Shown one piece after another: positions 1 through 5,056 of a stretch of DNA of 5,056 nt; the stretch's first letter is position 1; every line of letters starts with the position of its first letter. The stretch is from contig MGNL01000015.1 of NCBI GenBank assembly GCA_001796785.1, positions 3,172-8,227 on the forward strand. The letters run 5' to 3'. The position numbers and the translations under genes are program-made. The DNA is from Chloroflexi bacterium RBG_16_51_16 (GTDB lineage: Bacteria; Chloroflexota; Anaerolineae; Anaerolineales; Villigracilaceae). The notes beneath the pieces are model-generated. The model was not told the DNA's origin. It did not search any database and saw nothing but the letters and a program-made list of their open reading frames with translations.

Positions 1-122
1 AGGCGCGCATGAACTATCCGAGCCAATTGGGCGGAAATTGGCAGTGGAGGATGACCGGGGAGGAACCGTTACTGCATCTTTCGCAAAAAATCCGGGAATT
101 AAATAATCTTTTTTCCAGGTAG
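1..122 (+). CDS. malQ: 4-alpha-glucanotransferase (amylomaltase), C-terminal end, partial
   Basis: Only the last 39 codons are in the window, read from base 3 to the TAG at 120-122. The peptide begins ARMNYPSQLGGNWQWRM and ends IRELNNLFSR. The pattern R-M-N-x-P-x(4)-G-N-W-x-W-R, followed by a short amphipathic helix ending in L-x-x-L-x-x-R, is the typical C-terminus of GH77 4-alpha-glucanotransferases, where the usual form is RMNxPGxxxGNWxWR. By family knowledge these cytosolic enzymes transfer maltooligosaccharide segments between alpha-1,4-glucans in glycogen or maltodextrin metabolism. The Gly of the usual NxPG is replaced by Ser here. The catalytic residues lie outside the window, so activity cannot be judged. 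The gene is convergent with the transporter at 172-1089; the 49 bp between the two stop codons shows no convincing terminator hairpin. Confidence 0.82.
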   Translation, partial: ARMNYPSQLGGNWQWRMTGEEPLLHLSQKIRELNNLFSR

Positions 123-171
123 GGTTTTCTACTTTAACGGCTTTCAATTAGCAGTTAGCGAGCCGACGGGT

Positions 172-1089
172 TTACTTCCTGGCTGCCAGCAGGATGCCAG
201 AGAGAATTAATACTCCCCCAATGATCGTACCAGGACCGGGTGTTTCCTTAAGGAAGAAGAAGGCCAGGATGGCTGAGCCGATCGGTTCGCTCAATGTGGT
301 AATCGAAACAGACAGCGCCGGAAGAAAACGCAGGGCCCAGTTATAGGTGGAATGACCAATCAATTGTGGAATGACCGCTAACAGGAAGATCCAGAAGTAA
401 CTCATTGAGGAGTAGCCTGCAGCGGATTGACCCGCTGAAATCATAAGCAGGATCAAGATCACGGCGGAGATGCTGTAAACCAGAAAAATATAGGGGATGA
501 GCGCCATCCGGGCGCGCAGGTTGCGGCCAATCATGATGTATCCGGCTACCGCGAAGGCTCCGATCAAAGCGAGGAAATTTCCAAATAAAGACTTTCCGTG
601 CAGAACTGCTTCGAATTCAGGGCAGGTGATCCGATCGGTGATCAGGCAGGCATCCACCAAGCCGATCAATGTGCCGCCAATCAAAGCTAAAACCAAACCT
701 AGAATCGCAAGTGTTGTTACCCGTTCCTTGAGGAATAGGGGGGAAAAGAGTGCCACCCATAATGGCCCCGTGCTGACGAAGACAACCGATGAGGCGACGC
801 TTGTATATTCGAGTGAACTTATCCAGGTGGAAAAATGTATGGAAAGAAATATTCCCGAGAAACAGGCTAGCAGAATCTCACGTCGGGACAGGGTTCTTAA
901 TTCGTTAAGATATCGACCAAGTGCAATCGGGGCAAGGATAACGGCAGCAACAGCCAAGCGTAACGCAGCGATCGTCAGTGACGGCACCTCCTGCTGTGCG
1001 AACCGGATAAAGATGGACGCCGTGGATACCGATAGGATCGCGACCGTAATTGCAAATGGCAACCTGATATTTTCGGTTCGGTCGGACAT
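172..1089 (-). CDS. EamA/DMT-family (RhaT-like) 10-helix membrane transporter
   Basis: This 305-residue protein is very hydrophobic, with about ten membrane segments near residues 11-31, 37-58, 72-92, 99-118, 126-145, 167-187, 198-218, 229-249, 257-280 and 286-303. They form the two tandem five-helix EamA repeats of the drug/metabolite transporter superfamily. Repeat signatures are visible at equivalent places: FLKE at 119-122 followed by a Gly-rich helix (GLVLALIGG), and LSEPIGSAILA...FLKE at 266-282 followed by GGVLILSGILLA. Length and organisation are normal for the family, whose members export amino acids, metabolites or drugs from the cytoplasm; the substrate cannot be read from sequence. 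The inter-repeat loop (146-166) is longer than usual and holds Cys148 and Cys156. The ATG at 1087-1089 is the only reasonable start, yet no Shine-Dalgarno precedes it and a -10-like TATACT ends 10 nt upstream, so the mRNA may be nearly leaderless. The gene is transcribed divergently from the superoxide dismutase gene. Confidence 0.88.
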   Translation of the reverse strand: MSDRTENIRLPFAITVAILSVSTASIFIRFAQQEVPSLTIAALRLAVAAVILAPIALGRYLNELRTLSRREILLACFSGIFLSIHFSTWISSLEYTSVASSVVFVSTGPLWVALFSPLFLKERVTTLAILGLVLALIGGTLIGLVDACLITDRITCPEFEAVLHGKSLFGNFLALIGAFAVAGYIMIGRNLRARMALIPYIFLVYSISAVILILLMISAGQSAAGYSSMSYFWIFLLAVIPQLIGHSTYNWALRFLPALSVSITTLSEPIGSAILAFFFLKETPGPGTIIGGVLILSGILLAARK

Positions 1090-1099
1090 GATTCAGAGT

Positions 1100-1126
1100 A
1101 GTATACAGCCTTTGATCTCGTGGAAA
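1100..1126 (-). promoter_or_regulatory. candidate promoter of the EamA transporter (near-leaderless)
   Basis: On the minus strand a good -10 hexamer TATACT (1100-1105) lies 10 nt before the transporter ATG. The best -35 candidate is a weak TTTCCA (1121-1126) with a short 15-bp spacer, so the call rests mainly on the -10. Initiation 6-7 nt after the -10 would leave a leader of only a few bases, which fits the absence of a ribosome-binding site before the ATG. The -35 is poor and a start further upstream is possible. Confidence 0.35.
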
Positions 1127-1172
1127 TTCGCACACATATATTTGCGATTTGTTAGAGGTAGGCGACCTTTGC

Positions 1173-1201
1173 TTGACTTTTCATTTTGTGAAGACTACAA
1201 T
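1173..1201 (+). promoter_or_regulatory. sigma-70-type promoter of the superoxide dismutase gene
   Basis: TTGACT (1173-1178) and TACAAT (1196-1201) are separated by exactly 17 bp. Each hexamer differs from consensus at one position and the spacing is ideal. Transcription would begin near 1208, giving a leader of about 58 nt that ends in the strong ribosome-binding site AAGGAGAGG (1254-1262), a few bases before the ATG. A short inverted repeat, AGGT (1156-1159) and ACCT (1165-1168), sits 4 bp upstream of the -35 and could be an operator half-site pair, but it is too small to claim. I see no clear Fur or PerR box. Confidence 0.75.
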
Positions 1202-1265
1202 TTAGATGAATCAAGTAATAAATTTCAGAATATTTTCTCAATAACCAATTCATAAGGAGAGGTGT

Positions 1266-1874
1266 ATGTCTTACCAGGAATTACCCAAACTTAACTATGC
1301 GTATGATGCTTTGGAGCCGCACATCGATGCCCGAACGATGGAAATCCATCACACGAAACACCATAACGCATATGTTACCAATTTGAACGGAGCTATCGAG
1401 AAGCATCCTGAACTGGCATCCAAAAAGTTGGTGGAATTGCTCGGAGACCTGAATAAGGTACCTGAGGATATCCGAATGGTCGTTCGAAACCACGGCGGCG
1501 GGACATGGAACCATAGCATGTTCTGGGAGATCATGGCGCCTAAAGCCGGCGGTGCTCCCAAGGGCGAGCTTGGCAAGGCGATTGATGGTTCATTCAGCTC
1601 TTTCGACAATTTCAAAACAGAATTCGAGAAGGCTGCAAATGGAAGGTTTGGCTCCGGCTGGGCCTGGGTTGTTAAAAAAGGTAACGGGCTGGCGATCATC
1701 TCAACTGCAAACCAGGATAATCCAATGTCGGAGGGAATGACCCCCATCCTCGGTTTGGATGTCTGGGAGCATGCCTATTACCTCAAGTATCAAAACAGGC
1801 GTGCAGAGTATGTTACTGCCTGGTGGAATGTGGTTAATTGGGACCAGGTTGCTGCCCGGTTCGCAGAAAAGTAA
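1266..1874 (+). CDS. sodA: superoxide dismutase, Mn-type (Fe/Mn family)
   Basis: This full-length 202-residue enzyme converts superoxide to oxygen and hydrogen peroxide, normally in the cytoplasm as a homodimer or tetramer. The N-terminal helical domain carries YAYDALEPHID and MEIHHTKHH; the C-terminal alpha/beta domain carries GSGWAW and DVWEHAYYLKYQNRR. All four metal ligands are present: His28, His83 (in WNHSMFW), Asp165 and His169. Metal preference looks like manganese. The second-shell glutamine is Gln150 in STANQD, equivalent to Gln146 of E. coli MnSOD, and the position that holds Gln in iron enzymes is Gly79. The C-terminus WNVVNWDQVAARF is also typical of MnSODs. There is no signal peptide. 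The start is fixed by AAGGAGAGG at 1254-1262. The gene has its own near-consensus promoter and probably stands alone, since the next gene has a separate promoter. Metal specificity is inferred from residues; a cambialistic enzyme remains possible. Confidence 0.97.
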   Translation: MSYQELPKLNYAYDALEPHIDARTMEIHHTKHHNAYVTNLNGAIEKHPELASKKLVELLGDLNKVPEDIRMVVRNHGGGTWNHSMFWEIMAPKAGGAPKGELGKAIDGSFSSFDNFKTEFEKAANGRFGSGWAWVVKKGNGLAIISTANQDNPMSEGMTPILGLDVWEHAYYLKYQNRRAEYVTAWWNVVNWDQVAARFAEK

Positions 1875-1899
1875 ATCAGTTTTTCAAATGTTCAACGAA

Positions 1900-1944
1900 A
1901 ACCGTATCGGATTCTTACGGTTGTAGTCTGTCGTCTGACAACCG
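1900..1944. repeat. overlapping inverted repeats (three-arm, mutually exclusive hairpins)
   Basis: Two perfect 7-bp inverted repeats share a central arm. Arm A, AACCGTA (1900-1906), can pair with TACGGTT (1916-1922). The overlapping CGGTTGT (1918-1924) can instead pair with ACAACCG (1938-1944). Only one hairpin can form at a time. Neither is followed by a T-tract, so neither is a good intrinsic terminator, although the first could stabilise the 3' end of the superoxide dismutase mRNA. The last arm overlaps the -35 element of the ferredoxin promoter, so the second repeat (centred near 1931) could equally be a protein-binding operator. The pairing is seen directly; the role is inferred. Confidence 0.45.
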
Positions 1945-1964
1945 AACTGGAAGCAGGATATAAT
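1935..1964 (+). promoter_or_regulatory. sigma-70-type promoter of the ferredoxin gene
   Basis: A perfect -10 hexamer TATAAT (1959-1964) lies 18 bp downstream of CTGACA (1935-1940), which matches the -35 consensus at five of six positions. The expected start near 1971 gives a leader of about 36 nt containing the strong ribosome-binding site AGGAGGT (1994-2000), 6 nt before the ATG. The -35 overlaps the right arm (1938-1944) of an inverted repeat, so repressor binding there could regulate the ferredoxin. Confidence 0.72.
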
Positions 1965-2006
1965 ATTTCGTAATCAACATCCCAGCTCCTGAGAGGAGGT
2001 TTTCGT

Positions 2007-2420
2007 ATGACACATATCATTACCAGCCTGTGTGTGCGCGATCGAGGCTGTATCGAAGTCTGCCCGGTGGAATGCATGGTCCCGGGTTTCCCGAAGGAAG
2101 AATGGCCGTGGATCTACATCGACCCGGATACATGCATTGATTGCGGGGCGTGTGTACCGGAATGCCCCTTCCTAGCCATCTTTCCGGAGGACGAAGTTCC
2201 AGCCGCTTATACCGCCAAAGGAACGGAATACATCAGCAAAGTCGGTCTCACTGGCCGGTTCGAAGGCACAAATCACTTCGGCAAGAAAATCGAGCTCAAT
2301 ACGGCACGGAAATTGGATGCAGGAGAAGTCGTAGATTTGACTGCGGATACCAAACCCAATTACGATTTCTTTAAAACCGGCCCAGGATACACAACCAAAG
2401 ACGTGGACGACGGAACCTAA
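2007..2420 (+). CDS. two-cluster ferredoxin with CxxDxxC motif and C-terminal extension
   Basis: This is a 137-residue soluble cytoplasmic electron carrier. The first 65 residues are a bacterial-type two-cluster ferredoxin fold: C9-x2-D12-x2-C15-x3-C19-P, then C43-x2-C46-x2-C49-x3-C53-P followed by AIFPEDEVP. By the family pattern, Cys43, Cys46, Cys49 and Cys19 bind one [4Fe-4S] cluster. Cys9, Cys15 and Cys53 bind the other, where Asp12 replaces the usual second Cys; this site should hold a [3Fe-4S] or an Asp-ligated [4Fe-4S] cluster. Cys23, in CPVEC, matches the free Cys next to the cluster in Azotobacter-type 7Fe ferredoxins. Residues 66-137 form a Cys-free extension ending in a GPGY-containing tail; its role is unknown. 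The strong AGGAGGT ribosome-binding site at 1994-2000 fixes the start. The gene has its own promoter upstream and a terminator downstream, so it is probably monocistronic. The redox partner cannot be told from context. I recall similar proteins in Chloroflexi and Actinobacteria. Confidence 0.93.
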   Translation: MTHIITSLCVRDRGCIEVCPVECMVPGFPKEEWPWIYIDPDTCIDCGACVPECPFLAIFPEDEVPAAYTAKGTEYISKVGLTGRFEGTNHFGKKIELNTARKLDAGEVVDLTADTKPNYDFFKTGPGYTTKDVDDGT

Positions 2421-2442
2421 TCTCCCCCAATTTTTACTCAGG

Positions 2443-2483
2443 AACGGATGCATTGACCCAGATGGATCAGTGCATCCGTTTTT
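2443..2483 (+). terminator. intrinsic terminator after the ferredoxin gene
   Basis: AACGGATGCATTGA (2443-2456) pairs with TCAGTGCATCCGTT (2467-2480) over 14 positions with one G-U wobble, and the stem can extend by two G-C pairs across a one-base bulge. A run of five T (2479-2483) overlaps the foot of the stem. It begins 23 bp after the ferredoxin stop and lies 18 bp beyond the stop of the convergent SEDS-PBP gene. On the minus strand the hairpin lacks an immediate T-tract, so it should act mainly on the plus strand but may also slow transcription from the other side. Confidence 0.88.
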
Positions 2484-2500
2484 CATTTGGATTTGGAGGG

Positions 2501-4936
2501 TTATTCCAAGGCAGTTCGCATTAATTCGGTTGCGATAAATTCCGCCTGCAGGAGATTATCTTCTTCGAGGAGGACCACAACGCTCAAAGGTGCGCCTGAC
2601 CAGTCTGCCAGTGTGCCCGCGATACACCAGGTGACTACTTTGCCCTGTGCCTCAGCTTGACCGGTGTGCAGCCAGAATAAATTGCGAGGGGAGGCGTAAT
2701 CGTCGATGATCTCAGCAGCAGTCTCAGCTGAGATAAATTGGATTGGTGTACCGAGCTCGGGAAACACAACCCACCCTTGATTCGGTGTATCGACCGCCAT
2801 TGCCAGTCGGGCTGCAGGTATTGTCCCCTTGTTGCTCATTGCGGCAGATGCCAGAACCAATTGAAGCGGGCTTATCAAGAGATCTTCTGGAGATTCGGGT
2901 TGCACAGAGACATCGACCGGGGCTCGGATACTCGGGGGAACAAAAAAATTTAAGTTTTCATATAGTTTTAATAGCTGAGAAACCGACGGTCGGGTTGCGC
3001 GGTACTTCGACTCAATAAACGGTTTAAGAGCTGAACCGGGAGGGTATTTTCCCTGTATAGCCCTATTCAGCAGCGGCGATTCAGGATCCTGAGCCAGGTC
3101 AGATCCTTGAAGATCAAGGAGGTTGGCATCGAAAGTTGGGTGCGAAGAGATGGCAAACAGCTCGCCAGTAAGTGCCTGAATTAAAATCACAGCGCCGTTA
3201 TGACCGCCGAGAAGCTGGTCTGCCTGCTTCTGCAGAGAGAGATCGAGGCTTAAACGGACATCCAAGCCTGGCGGCGGCGTCCCGTAAAGCAGTTGATCCC
3301 AAAAGATTAAGCTGGTTGGATTTCCTTGAGTACCTCGAAGGTAGTCGTCCAAGCTGGCTTCCAAACCAGATTGCCCGAAAACAGGATGCGTGTAACCAAC
3401 AACAGGTGAAAGCTCCGGATATAAATAAGAGCGATAATAATCTCCGCTTTCTCCTGTTGTTACTGAAATAGGCTGATTATTACGATCAAGAATAGCTCCG
3501 CGTTCTACGAATCGATCGGAAATGGCTCGTCTTGGATTGTCAGATCTTGTGAGGAGATCCGGTCCACGAATCACAGCCCACCAACCGGTTGTCAACGCAA
3601 TCAGTGTGAAGCCTGCGCCAAAAATCATGCCGATCAAGGAAAAGGGTCTGGTTTCAGTAACAATAGGGGAATCTCTGTCAGGTTCGCGACTAATTCTGAT
3701 CAAAATCAGCAATGTAAAGAACGAAGTCAAAAGTGAAGATCCGCCATAGGAGACAAAAGGCAGGGTTACACCCGTTAAGGGTAGGATCCTCAGGTTGCCG
3801 CCCAGGATCAGGATACTCTGCAAACCGAGATAACTTGAAATTCCAGAAGCAAGCAAACGCTGGAAACCATCCGTTGCATGCAGCGAAATGTCCAAACCTC
3901 TCGAGAGTAATAGTAAGTACAGGATGACCAGACCAATACTGCCCACAAGTCCCGTTTCTTCTACTATGGCTGAATATATAAAATCCGAGAGGGCGACAGG
4001 CACGAGACCCGGGCTGCCCAATCCCGGGCCGCGTCCGACCAGCCCGCCGTTGGCTATCGCCATGATCGATTGGATGATCTGATAAGAATCGCCGGAAGGG
4101 TCAGACCACGGATTGATCCAACCTTCAACCCGAACCCGCAATAGATCGATGAAAAAATAACCAACAACCAAAGCCAGTAACAACGCAAGGACGGTAACCA
4201 ACAGCACCCGCCGTCGGCCCGTTGCTACAAATAGAATAGCTGAGTAGATCAGGATGAATAAGGAGGCCGTGCCAAGATCACGCTGGATGATGAGCAGAAG
4301 CATAGCCAGGCTGACCACAAAAAGCGTGGGGAGAAAGAGAGGAAACCAGTTCAACTTGATCGGTATATGTTCAGAGAGGTAGGCTGCCAGGTAAATAACG
4401 AATAATAATTTCAACGGTTCCGATGGCTGAAAATAAATACCGCAGCAGCCAAGCCATAACCGCGGTCCAAAACCGACAGGATTGGTGCCAAAGAACAACG
4501 TCAGAAAAGTCAGCAATAGACCCCCGCTTAATAACAGGTATTTATGCTGACGGAGTGAATTTAATGATTGGAATTTTCGATTGACAATGACAAACGCAGC
4601 CCCGCTCACTAAAAGCCACAACGACTGGCGCAAACCATAGCCTGAATCCAGTCTCCAAACCGTTAGTAATCCCCACCCCGTGAGAAGGGCTGCAAGGGGT
4701 AAAAGATATTGATCGTGCTCTCTTAGATCACCTGAAAGAGAACGATGCAGGAGCGTGAACACAACCAACCAGCAGGCGTACCCAAACCAGTGGGACCAGC
4801 GTAAATCAAACGTTAAGCCGCGCGCTCTGACAGCCGGCGACAAGGTCAGGATAATTGAGAAAAGCAACAAGAAAAGGGCGACCCATCTAAGCAGGCGCCC
4901 CTGGATGGTTTCCATGATGAAACGCGAAGACCGCAT
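2501..4936 (-). CDS. SEDS glycan polymerase (RodA/FtsW) fused to class B PBP (PbpA-like) with degenerate transpeptidase
   Basis: This 811-residue inner-membrane protein has two parts. Residues 1-415 are a SEDS peptidoglycan glycosyltransferase, which polymerises lipid II. It has about 12 helices, the first two (15-33, 50-64) extra, as in actinobacterial RodA, which it also resembles at LLPLAALLTGWGLL...RLD (78-97). Family motifs are intact: FQPSE..K (169-176), QRDLGTA (218-224), SYQIIQS (284-290), SDFIYSAIVEE (317-327) with the presumed catalytic Asp318, and LPFVSYGGSS (392-401). Residues 416-430 form a cytoplasmic linker and 431-453 a single helix, which places the remainder outside the membrane. 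That remainder is a class B PBP: RGAILDRN (479-486), GQSGLEASLDDYLRG (521-535), LNRAIQGKYPPGSALK (623-638) with Ser635 and Lys638 of SxxK, SPLQL (689-693) and HTGQAE (757-762) where KTGTAE is usual. Only 50 residues separate SxxK from SPLQ, against roughly 120 in intact relatives, and no SxN is found. ATG 4934-4936 follows an in-frame stop, with no clear ribosome-binding site; Met8 is an alternative. The upstream gene ends 7 bp away. Confidence 0.93.
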   Translation of the reverse strand: MRSSRFIMETIQGRLLRWVALFLLLFSIILTLSPAVRARGLTFDLRWSHWFGYACWLVVFTLLHRSLSGDLREHDQYLLPLAALLTGWGLLTVWRLDSGYGLRQSLWLLVSGAAFVIVNRKFQSLNSLRQHKYLLLSGGLLLTFLTLFFGTNPVGFGPRLWLGCCGIYFQPSEPLKLLFVIYLAAYLSEHIPIKLNWFPLFLPTLFVVSLAMLLLIIQRDLGTASLFILIYSAILFVATGRRRVLLVTVLALLLALVVGYFFIDLLRVRVEGWINPWSDPSGDSYQIIQSIMAIANGGLVGRGPGLGSPGLVPVALSDFIYSAIVEETGLVGSIGLVILYLLLLSRGLDISLHATDGFQRLLASGISSYLGLQSILILGGNLRILPLTGVTLPFVSYGGSSLLTSFFTLLILIRISREPDRDSPIVTETRPFSLIGMIFGAGFTLIALTTGWWAVIRGPDLLTRSDNPRRAISDRFVERGAILDRNNQPISVTTGESGDYYRSYLYPELSPVVGYTHPVFGQSGLEASLDDYLRGTQGNPTSLIFWDQLLYGTPPPGLDVRLSLDLSLQKQADQLLGGHNGAVILIQALTGELFAISSHPTFDANLLDLQGSDLAQDPESPLLNRAIQGKYPPGSALKPFIESKYRATRPSVSQLLKLYENLNFFVPPSIRAPVDVSVQPESPEDLLISPLQLVLASAAMSNKGTIPAARLAMAVDTPNQGWVVFPELGTPIQFISAETAAEIIDDYASPRNLFWLHTGQAEAQGKVVTWCIAGTLADWSGAPLSVVVLLEEDNLLQAEFIATELMRTALE

Positions 4937-4943
4937 TTCTAAT

Positions 4944-5056
4944 CTATAAATATTTATTTATCAACAGATCCAGTTTTTGGCGGGTTTGGGCTGGAATTAC
5001 ATCAGGCTGTGTAATGAGGGCCGAAGCCAGCGAGCGATCGCAATCGCAATCCCGGG
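4944..5056 (-). CDS. unidentified protein, C-terminal end, partial
   Basis: Reading leftward from base 5054, one minus-strand frame stays open for 36 codons to a TAG at 4944-4946. The peptide has a hydrophilic start with DCDCD, then LASALITQPD and a tail ending KLDLLINKYL that looks like an amphipathic helix. The stop lies 7 bp before the start codon of the SEDS-PBP fusion, a spacing typical of an operon with translational coupling, which would also explain why the fusion gene lacks a clear ribosome-binding site. I do not recognise the protein. In actinobacteria the gene before rodA-pbpA is a PP2C phosphatase, with FHA-domain genes beyond it, but nothing in this tail supports either identity. 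The other two minus frames close sooner, so this is the best but not certain reading. Confidence 0.45.
   Translation of the reverse strand, partial: RDCDCDRSLASALITQPDVIPAQTRQKLDLLINKYL

Noticed and set aside
138..165. Possible terminator hairpin (CGGCT and AGCCG) between malQ and the transporter
   Set aside because: Only 5 bp of stem with an 18-nt loop and no T-tract on either strand; too weak to call.
1227..1238. AGAA-TATT-TTCT palindrome-like site in the SOD leader, considered as a Fur/PerR-type operator
   Set aside because: Only four-base arms in AT-rich sequence, with no match to a 15-19 bp box.
497..1255. 252-codon plus-strand open frame
   Set aside because: It lies opposite the transporter gene, its translation is basic and low in structure with no recognisable domain, and it runs across the divergent promoter region. 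It is a shadow of the minus-strand gene.
1349..1747. 132-codon minus-strand open frame within the SOD gene
   Set aside because: It is antisense to a clearly real, full-length superoxide dismutase and shows no domain or start signal.
2501..4936. Possibility that the SEDS and PBP parts are two overlapping genes and not one fusion
   Set aside because: There is one uninterrupted frame, and no strong ribosome-binding site or start codon is evident at the junction (residues 416-432 contain no Met).
5034..5041. GCGATCGC octamer, the cyanobacterial HIP1 palindrome
   Set aside because: It occurs once, inside a short GATTGC-like tandem at the window edge. One copy is no evidence for a cyanobacterial genome, and the genes do not look cyanobacterial.
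1..5056. Search for CRISPR arrays, tRNAs, transposases, attachment sites or a defence cassette
   Set aside because: No repeated spacers, tRNA-like folds, transposase motifs or terminal repeats were seen; almost all of the sequence is taken up by the genes listed.

Overview
This window looks like ordinary chromosomal sequence from a free-living bacterium, at roughly 48-50% GC by eye. I see no insertion sequence, phage gene, CRISPR array, rRNA or tRNA. The best guess is a member of Chloroflexota (Anaerolineae-like) or another lineage with an actinobacterial-style cell-wall gene set. This rests on the resemblance of the SEDS/PBP protein to actinobacterial RodA and PbpA, and on a ferredoxin type I associate with Chloroflexi and Actinobacteria. 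It is inference from remembered family resemblance, not a search.

Layout, left to right. (1) Bases 1-122 (+) hold the last 39 codons of a 4-alpha-glucanotransferase (malQ). (2) Bases 172-1089 (-) encode a complete EamA/DMT-family 10-helix transporter, convergent with malQ. (3) Bases 1090-1265 are a divergent promoter region with a near-consensus sigma-70 promoter for the next gene and a -10 box almost touching the transporter start codon. (4) Bases 1266-1874 (+) encode a complete Mn-type superoxide dismutase. (5) Bases 1875-2006 contain overlapping inverted repeats and a second strong promoter. (6) Bases 2007-2420 (+) encode a two-cluster ferredoxin whose second cluster-binding Cys is replaced by Asp. 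(7) Bases 2443-2483 form a strong intrinsic terminator between convergent genes. (8) Bases 2501-4936 (-) encode an 811-residue protein fusing a RodA/FtsW-type glycan polymerase to a class B penicillin-binding protein. (9) Bases 4944-5056 (-) hold the 3' end of an unidentified gene, 7 bp upstream of the fusion and probably in the same operon.

The genes do not form one pathway. SOD and ferredoxin each have their own promoter and suit an anaerobe or microaerophile that handles oxygen and low-potential electrons. The most interesting object is the SEDS-PBP fusion. Its polymerase half keeps the family motifs, including the catalytic Asp. Its transpeptidase half keeps the SxxK nucleophile but has lost the whole segment that normally carries the SxN motif, and it has HTG in place of KTG. 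That suggests a polymerase with a covalently attached PBP partner whose crosslinking activity is altered or lost.
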